A stretch of DNA of 64,000 nucleotides from Chromobacterium sp. IIBBL 290-4 (GTDB lineage: Bacteria; Pseudomonadota; Gammaproteobacteria; Burkholderiales; Chromobacteriaceae). The position numbers and the translations under genes were made by a program. Below the pieces are notes generated by a model. That model searched no databases and was not told where the DNA came from. It was given only the letters and a program-made list of their open reading frames with translations. The DNA is taken from positions 744,001 through 808,000 of the forward strand of contig NZ_CP100128.1 in NCBI RefSeq assembly GCF_024207115.1, given 5' to 3'. Below are positions 45,705 through 55,277 of this stretch, piece by piece. Position 1 is the first letter of the stretch. The number at the start of each line of letters is the position of its first letter.

Positions 45705-48293
45705 ATGTTCAACCTGCAAGAACTCGAAACGTTCTACCTTCGACAACAATTCGGCCTCCGCGCGCGCAAGGCCATCGAACGCGTCAGAAGCCATCCACCC
45801 AGCCGCCGCGTGCGTAGCAGCGCCGGCAATGTCGCCTGCCGCTTCCCCAGCAAAAAAATGAACTGCGTGATCCAGGCGGAGAGCCACCACAATGAACTCG
45901 GCGCTATCTACCTGTGGGAGCGCGATCCTGACGTCTACGAGTTCTACGACCAGCCGGATCCGATCAAACTCAGCTACACAGCCGCGTCCCGCAAGATCAG
46001 CTACATGCACACCCCAGACTTCTTCCTGATTTCCGAAAACTTCACCGGCTGGGTGGAATGCAAACCGGAATCGAAGCTGCAAAGCCTGGCCAAGAAATAC
46101 CCGCAACGTTTTCAGAAAATCAACGGGGAATGGGTGAGCCCTCCAGGCCAAGCCTATGCCGCGCAGGTCGGCCTGGGTTACGCCCTGCGCTCCTCCCAAG
46201 AAAACAATGGCGTGCTGATCCGCAATCTCAAGTTTCTGGACGACTATTTCGATGCCGAAGCCATGGAGCCATCGCCATCCGAATACGCCCTGGTCGACCA
46301 GCTCTTCCAGCTGCGCAGCTGCTACAGCCTGCATGAACTCCTGCTGGCGGAGCCACGCCCCCTTCCAGACACGATCTACAAAATGATCGTGGAGGATGAG
46401 CTCTACATGGATCTGAGCGTAAGCCTGCTCAGCGATCACAGTCATGCGCTGGTTTATCGCGACTACAACACCGCCCTGTTGATCCAGCAACAGGCACGCA
46501 GCGCATGCCAAGTCCATCCGATCAGCTTCGAAGCCGGCAGCAAACTGCTCTGGAAGGGGCAATCCTGGGAGGTCATACACCAAGAGCAAGACCAGCTCAC
46601 GTTGGCCTCCTCCTCCGGGCAGATACTCCCGCTAGCCTGGGAGTCAGTCCAAGGACTGCTCGATCGCTGCGAACTACAAGCGGACGCTGAAGCGGAGCAG
46701 CTTTCTCTGAAAAATCAAGCCTTCGCCAAGATGTCGCATCATAGCCGCGCAGACTTGCTGAGCGCCAAGCTGCGCCTGGACAAGCTTGAAGGCCGGAGCG
46801 CCACTTCGGTGCGGAGCTTACGCCGCTATCGCCATAACTATCAGCAGGCCAAAGACCTGATGGGGAACGGCTTTGTCGGCCTGATCGACCAAACTGCGCG
46901 CAAGGGCAATCGAACGCCTCGCTTATCGGAAGAGACCGTGGAGCGGATGAATACCGCGCTGCGGGAGCACTACCTCAACCAAAGCAACGCCAAATTGTCC
47001 ATGGCCTACGCAATGCTGCTAGGACAGTACGTAGATGAGCCGGATGCCGCGCCCAGTATCAAAGCTTTTCGCAAAGCGTTGAAACGGATGCGCACCCATT
47101 ATGAGGTCAAGCTCATCCGGGAAGGCAGCAAAGCCGCGTATAACCAGAAAGAACTGGTGTGGACCGAAGCTGCAGTCTTCCCGCCTCATGGCGAGTGCCC
47201 CTTCGATATCGCTCACATCGATCACACCCAGATCGACCTGATGGGCCGCGAACTGGGCCCTGACAGCAAACCTCAACGTCTCTGGCTCTCGGCAATGATC
47301 GATGGCTACTCTCGCATGGTGCTGGCCTACTACTTCAGCTACGGCACGCCCACGTCCATCAACACCATGATGCTGATCCGTCAATGCGTGCAAAGGCATC
47401 ATCGACTGCCAGGCACCATCGTGACGGACGGCGGCAAGGACTTCGCCTCCACGCATGTGGAAACACTCCTGGCCTCGCTCTACATCACCAAGAAAACACG
47501 TCCTCCTCATGCTCCGCGTTTCGGCGCCACAATGGAACGCCTGTTCGGTGTCCTGAATCAGGAGATCTGGCACAACCTGAGAGGCAATACCCAGTTGCTA
47601 CGGGATCCAAGATCCTGCTCTCCCAGCCATGATCCGCGAAAACTGGCGGTCTGGAGCCAGGAGAAAGTCGAAGAGTACTTCGAAAAGTGGCTGAACGACG
47701 TCTACGAAGTGAACCAGCACACCTCTCTACAAGCGTCGCCCCGGCGCGTCTTCGAGACTGGCTGCTTCACATCCGGGGCCCGTGCGCACACGCACATAGC
47801 CTACGATCTGGCCTTCTTGATTCATTGCCTGCCTCAAACCAAAGCCAAGGGCCACGCCATCCACGGAGGCCGCGGCATCAAGCACAACAATCGCTACTAC
47901 TGGAACAATGCGTTCCGTCAGCCGGAAGTGCAAGCCACCAAAAAGATTCCCGTGCGCTATGACCCCTTCGACCTATCCACCGTCTACGCGCAGATCAATG
48001 GCGAATGGCTGAGCTGCCGCAGCCAGGACCGCATTCGTTACCAGGATATGAGCGAGCACGCCATTCGCCACGAGGCGCTTGCAGATCATTTGCTTACAGC
48101 ACAGACGGCTGAAATGCGGGTCGAAGACGCCAAGCGTAAGTCCGATTTCTATCGCGAGGTTCACCAAGTCGAAGCCGCCCAAGCTGAAGAGCACAAAAAG
48201 CTGGCGACTCAGGAACACGTAGAAGCCCCCACCACCCCGCCCCCGCCGCCCCTCCCATCGCTCCATACGCTGACGGTTTTCGGAGATTTCTGA
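45705..48293 (+). CDS. tnsAB: TnsA-TnsB fusion transposase
   Basis: An 862-residue protein joining two Tn7 functions. Residues about 55-190 are the TnsA endonuclease: Glu in QAESHHNELGAIYLWERD, Asp in MHTPDFFLI and GWVECKPESK with the catalytic E-x-K. The rest is TnsB, a retroviral-integrase-like DDE transposase: Asp in AHIDHTQIDLMG (about 505), Asp in GTIVTDGGKDFAS (about 574), Glu in FGATMERLFGVLNQE (about 611). A C-terminal Pro-rich tail ends HTLTVFGDF and could contact TnsC. Start 45705 is chosen from GGAG nine bases before it. TnsA cuts the 5' ends, making movement cut-and-paste. Followed by tnsC after one base. Confidence 0.92.
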   Translation: MFNLQELETFYLRQQFGLRARKAIERVRSHPPSRRVRSSAGNVACRFPSKKMNCVIQAESHHNELGAIYLWERDPDVYEFYDQPDPIKLSYTAASRKISYMHTPDFFLISENFTGWVECKPESKLQSLAKKYPQRFQKINGEWVSPPGQAYAAQVGLGYALRSSQENNGVLIRNLKFLDDYFDAEAMEPSPSEYALVDQLFQLRSCYSLHELLLAEPRPLPDTIYKMIVEDELYMDLSVSLLSDHSHALVYRDYNTALLIQQQARSACQVHPISFEAGSKLLWKGQSWEVIHQEQDQLTLASSSGQILPLAWESVQGLLDRCELQADAEAEQLSLKNQAFAKMSHHSRADLLSAKLRLDKLEGRSATSVRSLRRYRHNYQQAKDLMGNGFVGLIDQTARKGNRTPRLSEETVERMNTALREHYLNQSNAKLSMAYAMLLGQYVDEPDAAPSIKAFRKALKRMRTHYEVKLIREGSKAAYNQKELVWTEAAVFPPHGECPFDIAHIDHTQIDLMGRELGPDSKPQRLWLSAMIDGYSRMVLAYYFSYGTPTSINTMMLIRQCVQRHHRLPGTIVTDGGKDFASTHVETLLASLYITKKTRPPHAPRFGATMERLFGVLNQEIWHNLRGNTQLLRDPRSCSPSHDPRKLAVWSQEKVEEYFEKWLNDVYEVNQHTSLQASPRRVFETGCFTSGARAHTHIAYDLAFLIHCLPQTKAKGHAIHGGRGIKHNNRYYWNNAFRQPEVQATKKIPVRYDPFDLSTVYAQINGEWLSCRSQDRIRYQDMSEHAIRHEALADHLLTAQTAEMRVEDAKRKSDFYREVHQVEAAQAEEHKKLATQEHVEAPTTPPPPPLPSLHTLTVFGDF

Positions 48294-48294
48294 C

Positions 48295-49446
48295 ATGAAC
48301 ACACTGCCCAACCAAAATCAGGAACAGAACATGCGCGAAGCCCACGTAGCGGACTTTTTGAGCCGGAGGATCAACCACCCCAAGCTGAACGACGCGCTGA
48401 AACAACTGGAAGACACGCTATGGCAGAAGTCTCATCCTGACATCATCGTGCTGACGGGCCCAACCGGCGTCGGCAAATCCACCCTCGCCGAGAAACTGGA
48501 GCAACGGATCCAAGAGCGATTTGCCACAGACATGCGGCGCCAGATCGACATGGTCCCCGTGCTCCACCTGTCGATTCTTTCCGCCGGCAGCAGCACATTC
48601 AACTGGAAAGAGCTTTACAGCCGGATGCTGCAGCAACTGAGCAGCGTCAGCCCCCAGCTCACGCTGCCGTTCGACACGGACGACATGATGCTGATCGATG
48701 AGCCGATCAAGCTGGGGCGCTCGGCGCCGACGGCGAACAGCCTGCAAAGCGCGCTTGGCAAGGCCGTCAAAAAACGCGGCGTGCGCGCCATCATCCTCGA
48801 CGAGGCCAATCAGCTCCTGCTGGGCCATAAGGCACAGGAGCAAAGTCGGCAGTATGAAATCCTCAAATCGCTGGCGGCCAGCACCAACGCCGTCATCATC
48901 CTGGTCGGCACTTACGATCTGCTGTCCATTCAAGAGCAGAGTGCCCAGTTGGTGCGGCGTACCCGCATCATCAAACTGCCGCACTATCACAGGACAGACA
49001 AGGATGACTGGGAGTCCTTCTGCTCATCGCTTAGCACGCTGATCTCGTGGATGAATCTGCCCCGCCAACCAGACCTGCTCCACAAAGCTGAGTATTTCTA
49101 TCTCAAATCGGCAGGTTGCATCGGCATCCTGAAGCCTTGGTTGGATAGCGCATACGAGTACTGCCGCGTACATGGGCTCGATCAACTCGACATGAATGTG
49201 GTCGAGCAGTTGGCTCCAGAAAACCGCTCCATTCTGACCATTCTGAAAGAGGCCCAGGCAGGAGAAATCCGCCTGCAGGATATCCCGATGGATGAGCTAC
49301 GCCAGCACTGCCTGCTTGGAGAGAAGGACTACAAGGAGTCGCATCACTACCGCGATGACGACAACCACCGCTATGGCAAACCCAAACAGAAACGCAGACC
49401 GGGAGAACGCAAGCCCACTCGAGATCAAACCGGCTGGCAGCCTTGA
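48295..49446 (+). CDS. tnsC: TnsC AAA+ transposition regulator
   Basis: A 383-residue ATPase. Walker A is VLTGPTGVGKSTLAEKLEQ, Walker B is RAIILDEANQLLLG, and sensor-1 is IILVGTYDLLSIQEQSAQLV. TnsC assembles on target DNA, links the TniQ target selector to the transposase and gives target immunity. GGAGATTTCTGAC precedes the ATG. The C-terminus is basic (KQKRRPGERKPTRDQTG) and could be the region that contacts the TnsA part. Overlaps the first possible start of tniQ. Confidence 0.92.
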   Translation: MNTLPNQNQEQNMREAHVADFLSRRINHPKLNDALKQLEDTLWQKSHPDIIVLTGPTGVGKSTLAEKLEQRIQERFATDMRRQIDMVPVLHLSILSAGSSTFNWKELYSRMLQQLSSVSPQLTLPFDTDDMMLIDEPIKLGRSAPTANSLQSALGKAVKKRGVRAIILDEANQLLLGHKAQEQSRQYEILKSLAASTNAVIILVGTYDLLSIQEQSAQLVRRTRIIKLPHYHRTDKDDWESFCSSLSTLISWMNLPRQPDLLHKAEYFYLKSAGCIGILKPWLDSAYEYCRVHGLDQLDMNVVEQLAPENRSILTILKEAQAGEIRLQDIPMDELRQHCLLGEKDYKESHHYRDDDNHRYGKPKQKRRPGERKPTRDQTGWQP

Positions 49447-49460
49447 GGGTGGACAGGACC

Positions 49461-50789
49461 ATGGACAGGAATCTCACCCCCTCCAATCCAAGCGCGCTGT
49501 TCGCCTTGCCGCCCATGCAGGGCGGCGGGCGCGCGACGGAGAGCCTGCTGTCCTATCTGGTGCGGCTGGCGCGAGCGCACCAGATCGACGCACGGCGGCT
49601 GGTTCGCTACACGGTATGGCCGGTACTGCCGCTAGACGGCGCCGGCCTAGCCATCTCGTTTTACCGGGAGGACGCCAGAACGGTAAACGGCATCGGCCGC
49701 TATGCCTACGCTTTTACCCAGGCCTTGGAGCGGCTCACCTCGGTACAGGGCCTGGAAGGTCTTACCTTCCAGGCCTGGAAAGGCGTGATCCCGGAAATCG
49801 GCGCCGGCTTTCTGGCCAAGGAGGTACGCTGGTGCCCCGCCTGCCTGGCCGAACAACGGCACCAGCGTGTTGACAGCCACTTCCCGCTGGTCTGGTCCTT
49901 GGATGCCTACCGGGTGTGCACCCGGCACCACCGGCCACTACAGCACTTGTGTCCCTGGTGCGGCAAGCGCCAACAACTGATCCCGCACTATCCGGACCAG
50001 GCACGCTGCACCCACTGTTGCGGCTACCTGGCGCCAACATCCTCCCTGCAAACGCAAGAAACCATCCAGGAAGCCGACCTGCGCCGCGCCCACTCACTGG
50101 AAAGCATGATCGCCACGCCTGAAGGCAGGATCATGCCCACGCAACTGCAGCTGATGGCCATCCTGCAAACCGCGGCCGAACGCTGGACCGAAGGGGAAAA
50201 GAAGAAACTGTCGCTCACGCTGGGCCTGGGCGACCGAGCCATCGGCGGCTGGGCCAACAAACAGCAGAAGCCGGCATTCCCACAGCTGCTTCAGATAGCA
50301 GACACGCTGGGCATGACGCTGTACCAGCTATTCACCCAGCCTCTGCCGGATCAGGCGCCAAGCAGCGCATCACCCGTCCCTGCAAAGGACAAACCACGCC
50401 CCGCAGCCCAGCTGAGTAAAGCCTCTCTCGAATCACGGCTTCGCCAGCAGCTCGACGCCCCCAACACCGCGGAACCAGTCTCCCGCATCCTGAAGCGCAT
50501 CGGCGTGACGCGCAGCTACGCCAAATATTGGTTTCCGGAACTGCTGGCACAGCTTGCGTACAAGCACCAGCAGTCACAGCAGCAGGCCACTGCCGAACGC
50601 CAGATAGAAGACGTGGAACGGGTAGGCAGAGTCTTCAGGAACATCGTCGCCGGCGGGGACTATCCGAGCATCCGCCGGATGTCCCAGGCCCTACGGCCTT
50701 ATCGGCTATCGCTGCAGCGCGGACCGCTGCGCGAGGAGTACAACGAGCTGCGGGAACAACTCCGAAACACCGGGCAACATAGGTCATAA
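49461..50789 (+). CDS. tniQ: TniQ/TnsD-family target-site selector
   Basis: A 442-residue protein with the TniQ opening (ESLLSYLVRLARAHQI) and two zinc-finger clusters: WCPACLAEQRH...CTRHHRP and CPWCGKRQ...CTHCCGYL. A lambda-repressor-like helix-turn-helix lies near residues 240-290 (SLTLGLGDRAIGGWANKQQK). The C-terminal part (RILKRIGVTRSYAKYWFPEL) carries a second DNA-binding-like segment, fitting a TnsD-type protein that recognises a fixed chromosomal site. The observed insertion suggests that site is tRNA-Ala. No CRISPR effector or array accompanies it. Start 49461 is preferred; TTG 49443 overlaps the tnsC stop. Confidence 0.88.
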   Translation: MDRNLTPSNPSALFALPPMQGGGRATESLLSYLVRLARAHQIDARRLVRYTVWPVLPLDGAGLAISFYREDARTVNGIGRYAYAFTQALERLTSVQGLEGLTFQAWKGVIPEIGAGFLAKEVRWCPACLAEQRHQRVDSHFPLVWSLDAYRVCTRHHRPLQHLCPWCGKRQQLIPHYPDQARCTHCCGYLAPTSSLQTQETIQEADLRRAHSLESMIATPEGRIMPTQLQLMAILQTAAERWTEGEKKKLSLTLGLGDRAIGGWANKQQKPAFPQLLQIADTLGMTLYQLFTQPLPDQAPSSASPVPAKDKPRPAAQLSKASLESRLRQQLDAPNTAEPVSRILKRIGVTRSYAKYWFPELLAQLAYKHQQSQQQATAERQIEDVERVGRVFRNIVAGGDYPSIRRMSQALRPYRLSLQRGPLREEYNELREQLRNTGQHRS

Positions 50790-50949
50790 AGCAATGGTAA
50801 CAGTAGGTCTGCATATCGGCCGAAGCCGCCTTTCATCCCCTCACCCCACCTCAGCCATGAACGTCCGATCTAAGATGATTACCAGCCTTTACCTTCCCCA
50901 TCGTCACTGTTTGACGTACGACCAAGCCCGTCTGTATTGCGCATTTTTG

Positions 50950-52719
50950 CTATGTAAGCGAAAAATCGAAGACATTCTTGCTGCCGAATAACTTGGAAAG
51001 GCATTGGATCGCTGTATCTGAGAGCTCCTGCGTAAATAGCACGGCCAGCCGTTTCTTTGGTCGGGAGCAGGCGACGTAGAAGAGGTTGCGCCACCTTTCA
51101 TATGCGGACCGGTCAGCAGGGATGTCTCCGGGATTTGCCAGGTACTCGAGCAGCTTGTTGAAGTCGTATTTGTTCCACCCCCGACCGGCGACAACGATCA
51201 CGTTGTCGAACTCCACTCCCTTGACCCCGTGCTTCGTCGAGAACAGCGTGTGTTCGTCCACGAATTGTGAGAGTGCAATAACTTCCGTGTAATTGATCGA
51301 GAGGAGTTGCTTCAAGCGTGCTTTGGAACCAGACTCCTCTGCTTCACCCGCTTCCATCCACTCCCGCAATTCCTTTTCCCTCTGCAGAATCGAATCTGGC
51401 AAGCGAGGGTGCCCTGTCGCCTTCAGGTGGTCGATTACCTCCCCGATGGTTGCCTCCTGGCGGAGCTGCAGCAATGCCGACATGTCGCGAGCCCATTCGA
51501 GCTTGTCTTTCGCCCGGCGTATCTGCGGGATCTTCATTCCTAAAACCCGGAACATCTCGCCGAAGCGCTTGCCTTCGTACGCAACAGCCATGGGTTCCAC
51601 TACTTCCAACAAGAACTTGATGAGGCTGTCTTCCTTCTTGGCGTAGGAATTGTTGAATCCCGAAAACGCCTTCGCGATACCCCTGTAGCCTTGCTCGGAG
51701 GCGAGCACCCCGTGGGTGAGCATGAGTATTTTGGTCTGACCCGACGACATGTCCCAGCCGTCGGCTTCCAGTTTTCCACGTAGTGCTTCGAGGTAAGCAT
51801 GGGCTGTCTCTTCAGGGAGATCGCCTTTCCAATGTCCCCCGCCTTTTCCGTCCCGCCGTACCCCTTTCCACGAATTCGTGTGATAGGCTGCAACCTCTCC
51901 TTCCGCGTCGGGGTCTGAAAAAGCTTGTGGCAGCTCGGGGCGCATCTTATTAAGAACCTCAATTACTGGTGGCGCTGAGCGGAAGTTTGATTTCTGTTGG
52001 ACTTTCGCCAACGCATCGTCGGTGATACGGCCACAAGTGTCCTCCTCACCGTAGATCTGCTGCCAATGGTCTCCGAAGAATCCAATCAGAGGTCCCTCGC
52101 CCTTCCTGACACAGTTGTCGATGATAGAGCTGACGAACTGCCTATTAGTGTCTTGATACTCGTCGATAAAAATGACGGGGTACCTAGAAACAAGCAGCTT
52201 CCGAAACTTCGGCTGATCCATTAGCCTAACCATCAGCTGCAGCACATCGTCATGATGGAGCGAAACTTTTGGATATTCCTTGCGGGCGGAGGCAAAGCCA
52301 AGCTCGTATTCAATTTCTCTCCCAGCCAGGCCGCCAGCTTCGTCCAGCCTTTCCTGCCATTTCGGCAGTTTGGGTAGCTCCTCGCGTAGAAACACTTGGA
52401 AGCCCTTAATCAGCGACCAACAGAATGCGTGGATAGTCGCCGAAAAGACCGCCGGGTGACCATCCGTGCGAGAGGTGATCTCTTCACTTGCGACGTTTGT
52501 GTAGGTGATACAGGCGATCCGTTTACCCCGGCGAATGAATTCGTCCCCCTGTTTCCCTATCAGGTAGCGCAACGCCATCACAAGCGAATGGGTTTTCCCC
52601 GAACCGGCGCCCGCCTCGAGGATGAAGCTCTTCCCGCCGTCCAAGCATTCGTAAATCTCGTTTAAGGACTTGCGCGCCGCCTCGACGGCAGGATTTTCGG
52701 CAACCACGTTAGTTTCCAT
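50950..52719 (-). CDS. UvrD-like helicase, GajB-type partner of the OLD nuclease
   Basis: A 589-residue superfamily 1 helicase. Motifs: Walker A LEAGAGSGKTHSLVMAL, DEYQDT in VIFIDEYQDTNRQF, GDHWQQIYG (III), TKHGVKGVEFDNVIVVAG (V) and NLFYVACSRPKKRLAVLF (VI). The METNVV start overlaps the end of the OLD-family gene by 11 bp, so the two are coupled. An OLD nuclease followed by a UvrD/PcrA-like helicase is the arrangement of Gabija (GajA-GajB) and of class 2 OLD proteins. Length is near that of GajB. A role in phage defence is inferred from this pairing. Confidence 0.88.
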   Translation of the reverse strand: METNVVAENPAVEAARKSLNEIYECLDGGKSFILEAGAGSGKTHSLVMALRYLIGKQGDEFIRRGKRIACITYTNVASEEITSRTDGHPAVFSATIHAFCWSLIKGFQVFLREELPKLPKWQERLDEAGGLAGREIEYELGFASARKEYPKVSLHHDDVLQLMVRLMDQPKFRKLLVSRYPVIFIDEYQDTNRQFVSSIIDNCVRKGEGPLIGFFGDHWQQIYGEEDTCGRITDDALAKVQQKSNFRSAPPVIEVLNKMRPELPQAFSDPDAEGEVAAYHTNSWKGVRRDGKGGGHWKGDLPEETAHAYLEALRGKLEADGWDMSSGQTKILMLTHGVLASEQGYRGIAKAFSGFNNSYAKKEDSLIKFLLEVVEPMAVAYEGKRFGEMFRVLGMKIPQIRRAKDKLEWARDMSALLQLRQEATIGEVIDHLKATGHPRLPDSILQREKELREWMEAGEAEESGSKARLKQLLSINYTEVIALSQFVDEHTLFSTKHGVKGVEFDNVIVVAGRGWNKYDFNKLLEYLANPGDIPADRSAYERWRNLFYVACSRPKKRLAVLFTQELSDTAIQCLSKLFGSKNVFDFSLT

Positions 52720-54754
52720 GAGAACCAGCCTCAACTGCTTGTTCAGCCGCTTGGCCGGGCTTCGAACCGCTGGCTTCTGTTGGCGTCTTCGCGAGCCAGA
52801 TGAGCCCCTCGCGTATGTAATGCGGAGCCGCCCAGTTGGTATCGCGGATGGCATGTTTAAGTGCGAATTCCGACTTCTTTGCCTTTGCTGCCTTATCCCA
52901 AGCCGACATTTCTAAATCGGCGGCGTCCAGCGAGAATTTGGCAGCATTGGCGAGCATAAAAGCACCCTCCAGGCTGCGCCCGCATGCAGGGGTGCCCGGC
53001 TCCGGGACCTGGTAGGCCATCCGCCGAACACCCTTGATCTTGTCAGCTTCTTTTTTCTCCAATAGCTCTTGAGGAGAAATTGCACCTACGTCGAACCAGG
53101 CCTTGATGCTGGCATTGCTTGTTCCTGCCCCCTTGGAAACCGCACAAGCCTCGCTGCCCGCATCCACCGAGTCCAGATCCGTGATAATGAGCGCGGGTAG
53201 TTCTAGGAAATCGAGCAACCGGAAAAATATGTGCGAGTAGGCTCCACCGACCTCCAGCACGCTGATGTACTGGCTTTCTAGCTTCTCCGCGTCGGCCAGG
53301 ACGGCATCAACTTTCCCGATCATAACGGGGAGCAGTAGGCGCTCGGACGTGCCCTCAATGAGGATGACCTTATCTGCGAACAGGAGGTCGCAGCGGGTCA
53401 GCGTCATGTATTGGTGGAGGAATTCGTTGTCCTTGTTCTCGCGGTCTCCGAAGTCGAGCTTGAGGTCCTTGACCTTCGTGCGGGAGGAGCCAGCCACGTC
53501 CGGATCTGGCATCGCCAGGAAATACCGAATGGAATTGAATTCCGCTTTGTTTGCCATGTGCGACGAATGGGTCGTCACAACGAATTGCACGGGCCACGGC
53601 TGCCCGTCGCCGTATCTGTCTGCGAACAACTTGGCAATTACTTCCAGCTTGCTGACGAAAACCTCCTGCATCTGGGGATGCAGGTGTGCCTCCGGTTCTT
53701 CAATGAACATCAGGTGCATGCCGGGTTCGCTGCCTCGGGCCTTGAAGGATTTAAATGCCTCGAACAGTTTGAGCAGGATGTAAATCAGGTTGCGAGTACC
53801 GAGGCCGTTGTAAGCCTCCGGCAGGCTAATGCCATTGGCGCCGGCGTAGCGGATTTTCGTATGGTTCCGGAGCAGGAGGCCTACATCGAGACTGGTCTCA
53901 GTCTGAATATTTGGGTCGGGAAACCTGTATCCAAAGAGGTTGAGCGCTGGCAGGAGGTTGGTGAGCTGTCCGTTAAAGCTCTTGTCGATGCTTTCCTGGA
54001 CGTTTTTGACCCCTTCTTTGAGTGTGTTGACGGTCTGCTGGTCTGCCTCTCGGGAATTCTCTTGGCCTGCCGATTCAAACAAGGCGCTCAGGATCCTGCT
54101 CAGGGAGTCGTTTTCCTTATGGGTGATATCGTCGATTCCACGTTGGGCTGAGACGAGATCCCCTTGGATGAGTTCCCTGAGCTTCGCCCATTCCAAAGGC
54201 CGCTCATTGGTCGGGTCGTTCGGATCCCTCGCGAAAACCTTGCACGAATAGTGCTTCGGGACCAACTCTTTCATTTTCTGAAGCAATATCGCCTTTTGCA
54301 GGGCCTCATCTGTCTCATTGTCCACCTCGATCTCGCCGAGGAATACCTTTAGCTTTCCATCGCCAAGCTGGTAGCAAATATCAACGCACGCTTCCTCACA
54401 ATCGGGATCCAGATCAACGATAAAGTCCGAGAGCGGGCCAAAGCTTGCTGCCGCTTTGTCATAACCTACTGTAAGCGTTACCTCAATAGAGGGCAGGGCC
54501 GTTCGCACGTCGGTATCCTCCCGCTTCTGCCGCACCATTTGGAGTGCATCCCAAAATCCTGAATGTGCCGCAAGCGAAAAGTCCTCAAGGCTGAATCCGG
54601 CAGCCTTTTCTGAGAGTAGTCTCCTGAAAAGTTCGGCAAGCGACGTTTTGCCACTGTTGTTTCTGCCGACGATCAATGTCATGTGTTCGTCAAGGCATAG
54701 TTCAGTGTTCTTCAGTAAGCGAAAATTCTTTACCTGTACCTTTTTAATTCGCAT
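52709..54754 (-). CDS. OLD-family ATPase-TOPRIM nuclease, GajA type
   Basis: A 681-residue protein. N-terminal ABC/SMC-like ATPase: MRIKKVQVKNFRLLKNTELC, Walker A VGRNNSGKTSLAELF, signature-like NGLGTRNLIYILLKLFEAF and Walker B MHLMFIEEPEAHLHPQMQ. C-terminal TOPRIM nuclease: Glu in DKVILIEGTSERLLLP and the acidic pair in ALIITDLDSVD. Start 54754 is the homologous Met; a longer frame exists upstream. In Gabija, the GajA nuclease is released when phage replication drains nucleotides. This one is about 100 residues longer than typical GajA. It is the last operon before the transposon right end. Confidence 0.88.
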   Translation of the reverse strand: MRIKKVQVKNFRLLKNTELCLDEHMTLIVGRNNSGKTSLAELFRRLLSEKAAGFSLEDFSLAAHSGFWDALQMVRQKREDTDVRTALPSIEVTLTVGYDKAAASFGPLSDFIVDLDPDCEEACVDICYQLGDGKLKVFLGEIEVDNETDEALQKAILLQKMKELVPKHYSCKVFARDPNDPTNERPLEWAKLRELIQGDLVSAQRGIDDITHKENDSLSRILSALFESAGQENSREADQQTVNTLKEGVKNVQESIDKSFNGQLTNLLPALNLFGYRFPDPNIQTETSLDVGLLLRNHTKIRYAGANGISLPEAYNGLGTRNLIYILLKLFEAFKSFKARGSEPGMHLMFIEEPEAHLHPQMQEVFVSKLEVIAKLFADRYGDGQPWPVQFVVTTHSSHMANKAEFNSIRYFLAMPDPDVAGSSRTKVKDLKLDFGDRENKDNEFLHQYMTLTRCDLLFADKVILIEGTSERLLLPVMIGKVDAVLADAEKLESQYISVLEVGGAYSHIFFRLLDFLELPALIITDLDSVDAGSEACAVSKGAGTSNASIKAWFDVGAISPQELLEKKEADKIKGVRRMAYQVPEPGTPACGRSLEGAFMLANAAKFSLDAADLEMSAWDKAAKAKKSEFALKHAIRDTNWAAPHYIREGLIWLAKTPTEASGSKPGQAAEQAVEAGSHGN

Positions 54755-55277
54755 GATAATTTTCGTTTGGAGGCTTGATGCGAAGTTGGCTGAATAAAAA
54801 AAATAAATTTTTTGTCGATCACGAAACACTTCGATTATCGGTGTCTCCGAATCGACGGACGTGCGCCAAAGCCCAGTCGAGCGAAGCCACTTGTAGCCTT
54901 AGCACGCGGTCTCCTTATTCCACAGTAGACAACGCCGTGAGCTCAATGCAGTTATTGGGTGGTCTCGGGGGTTCCCTGGGTCCTAGTGCGTATCAATAAT
55001 CCATGTCTCAATTATGACCCTGTACTTGGATGGCCCGCAAGCCATATTGCCAGGCGGGAACAGCATAGCAATCTGTGCTGCGCGGGTATTTGTGGAGGCT
55101 GTTTGGTTTAAGTTGGTCTGTCCTGCCTTCCCTTAACAAGAAGTAGAGCGTCTGGCGATGGCTGACTGTCGCATAGCTGCCGCTGGAAGTTCATAGGCCA
55201 ATTGGCGGCTTTGGCCGAACAGCAGCCCGCACATATCACACACGCTATCCTGACAAGCATCGCACTCTGTCGTTAGG
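54755..55277. other. stretch without a supported gene between the OLD gene and the right end
   Basis: It holds the presumed promoter of the OLD-UvrD operon at its left side. Short frames exist but none has a start signal or similarity. A degenerate AGTTCATAGGCCAATTGGC near 55187 faintly recalls the TnsB-type sites. Confidence 0.4.

Noticed and set aside
45705..50789. CRISPR-associated transposon
   Set aside because: No Cas gene, repeat array or spacer-like region is present anywhere in the window; only TnsAB, TnsC and TniQ are seen.
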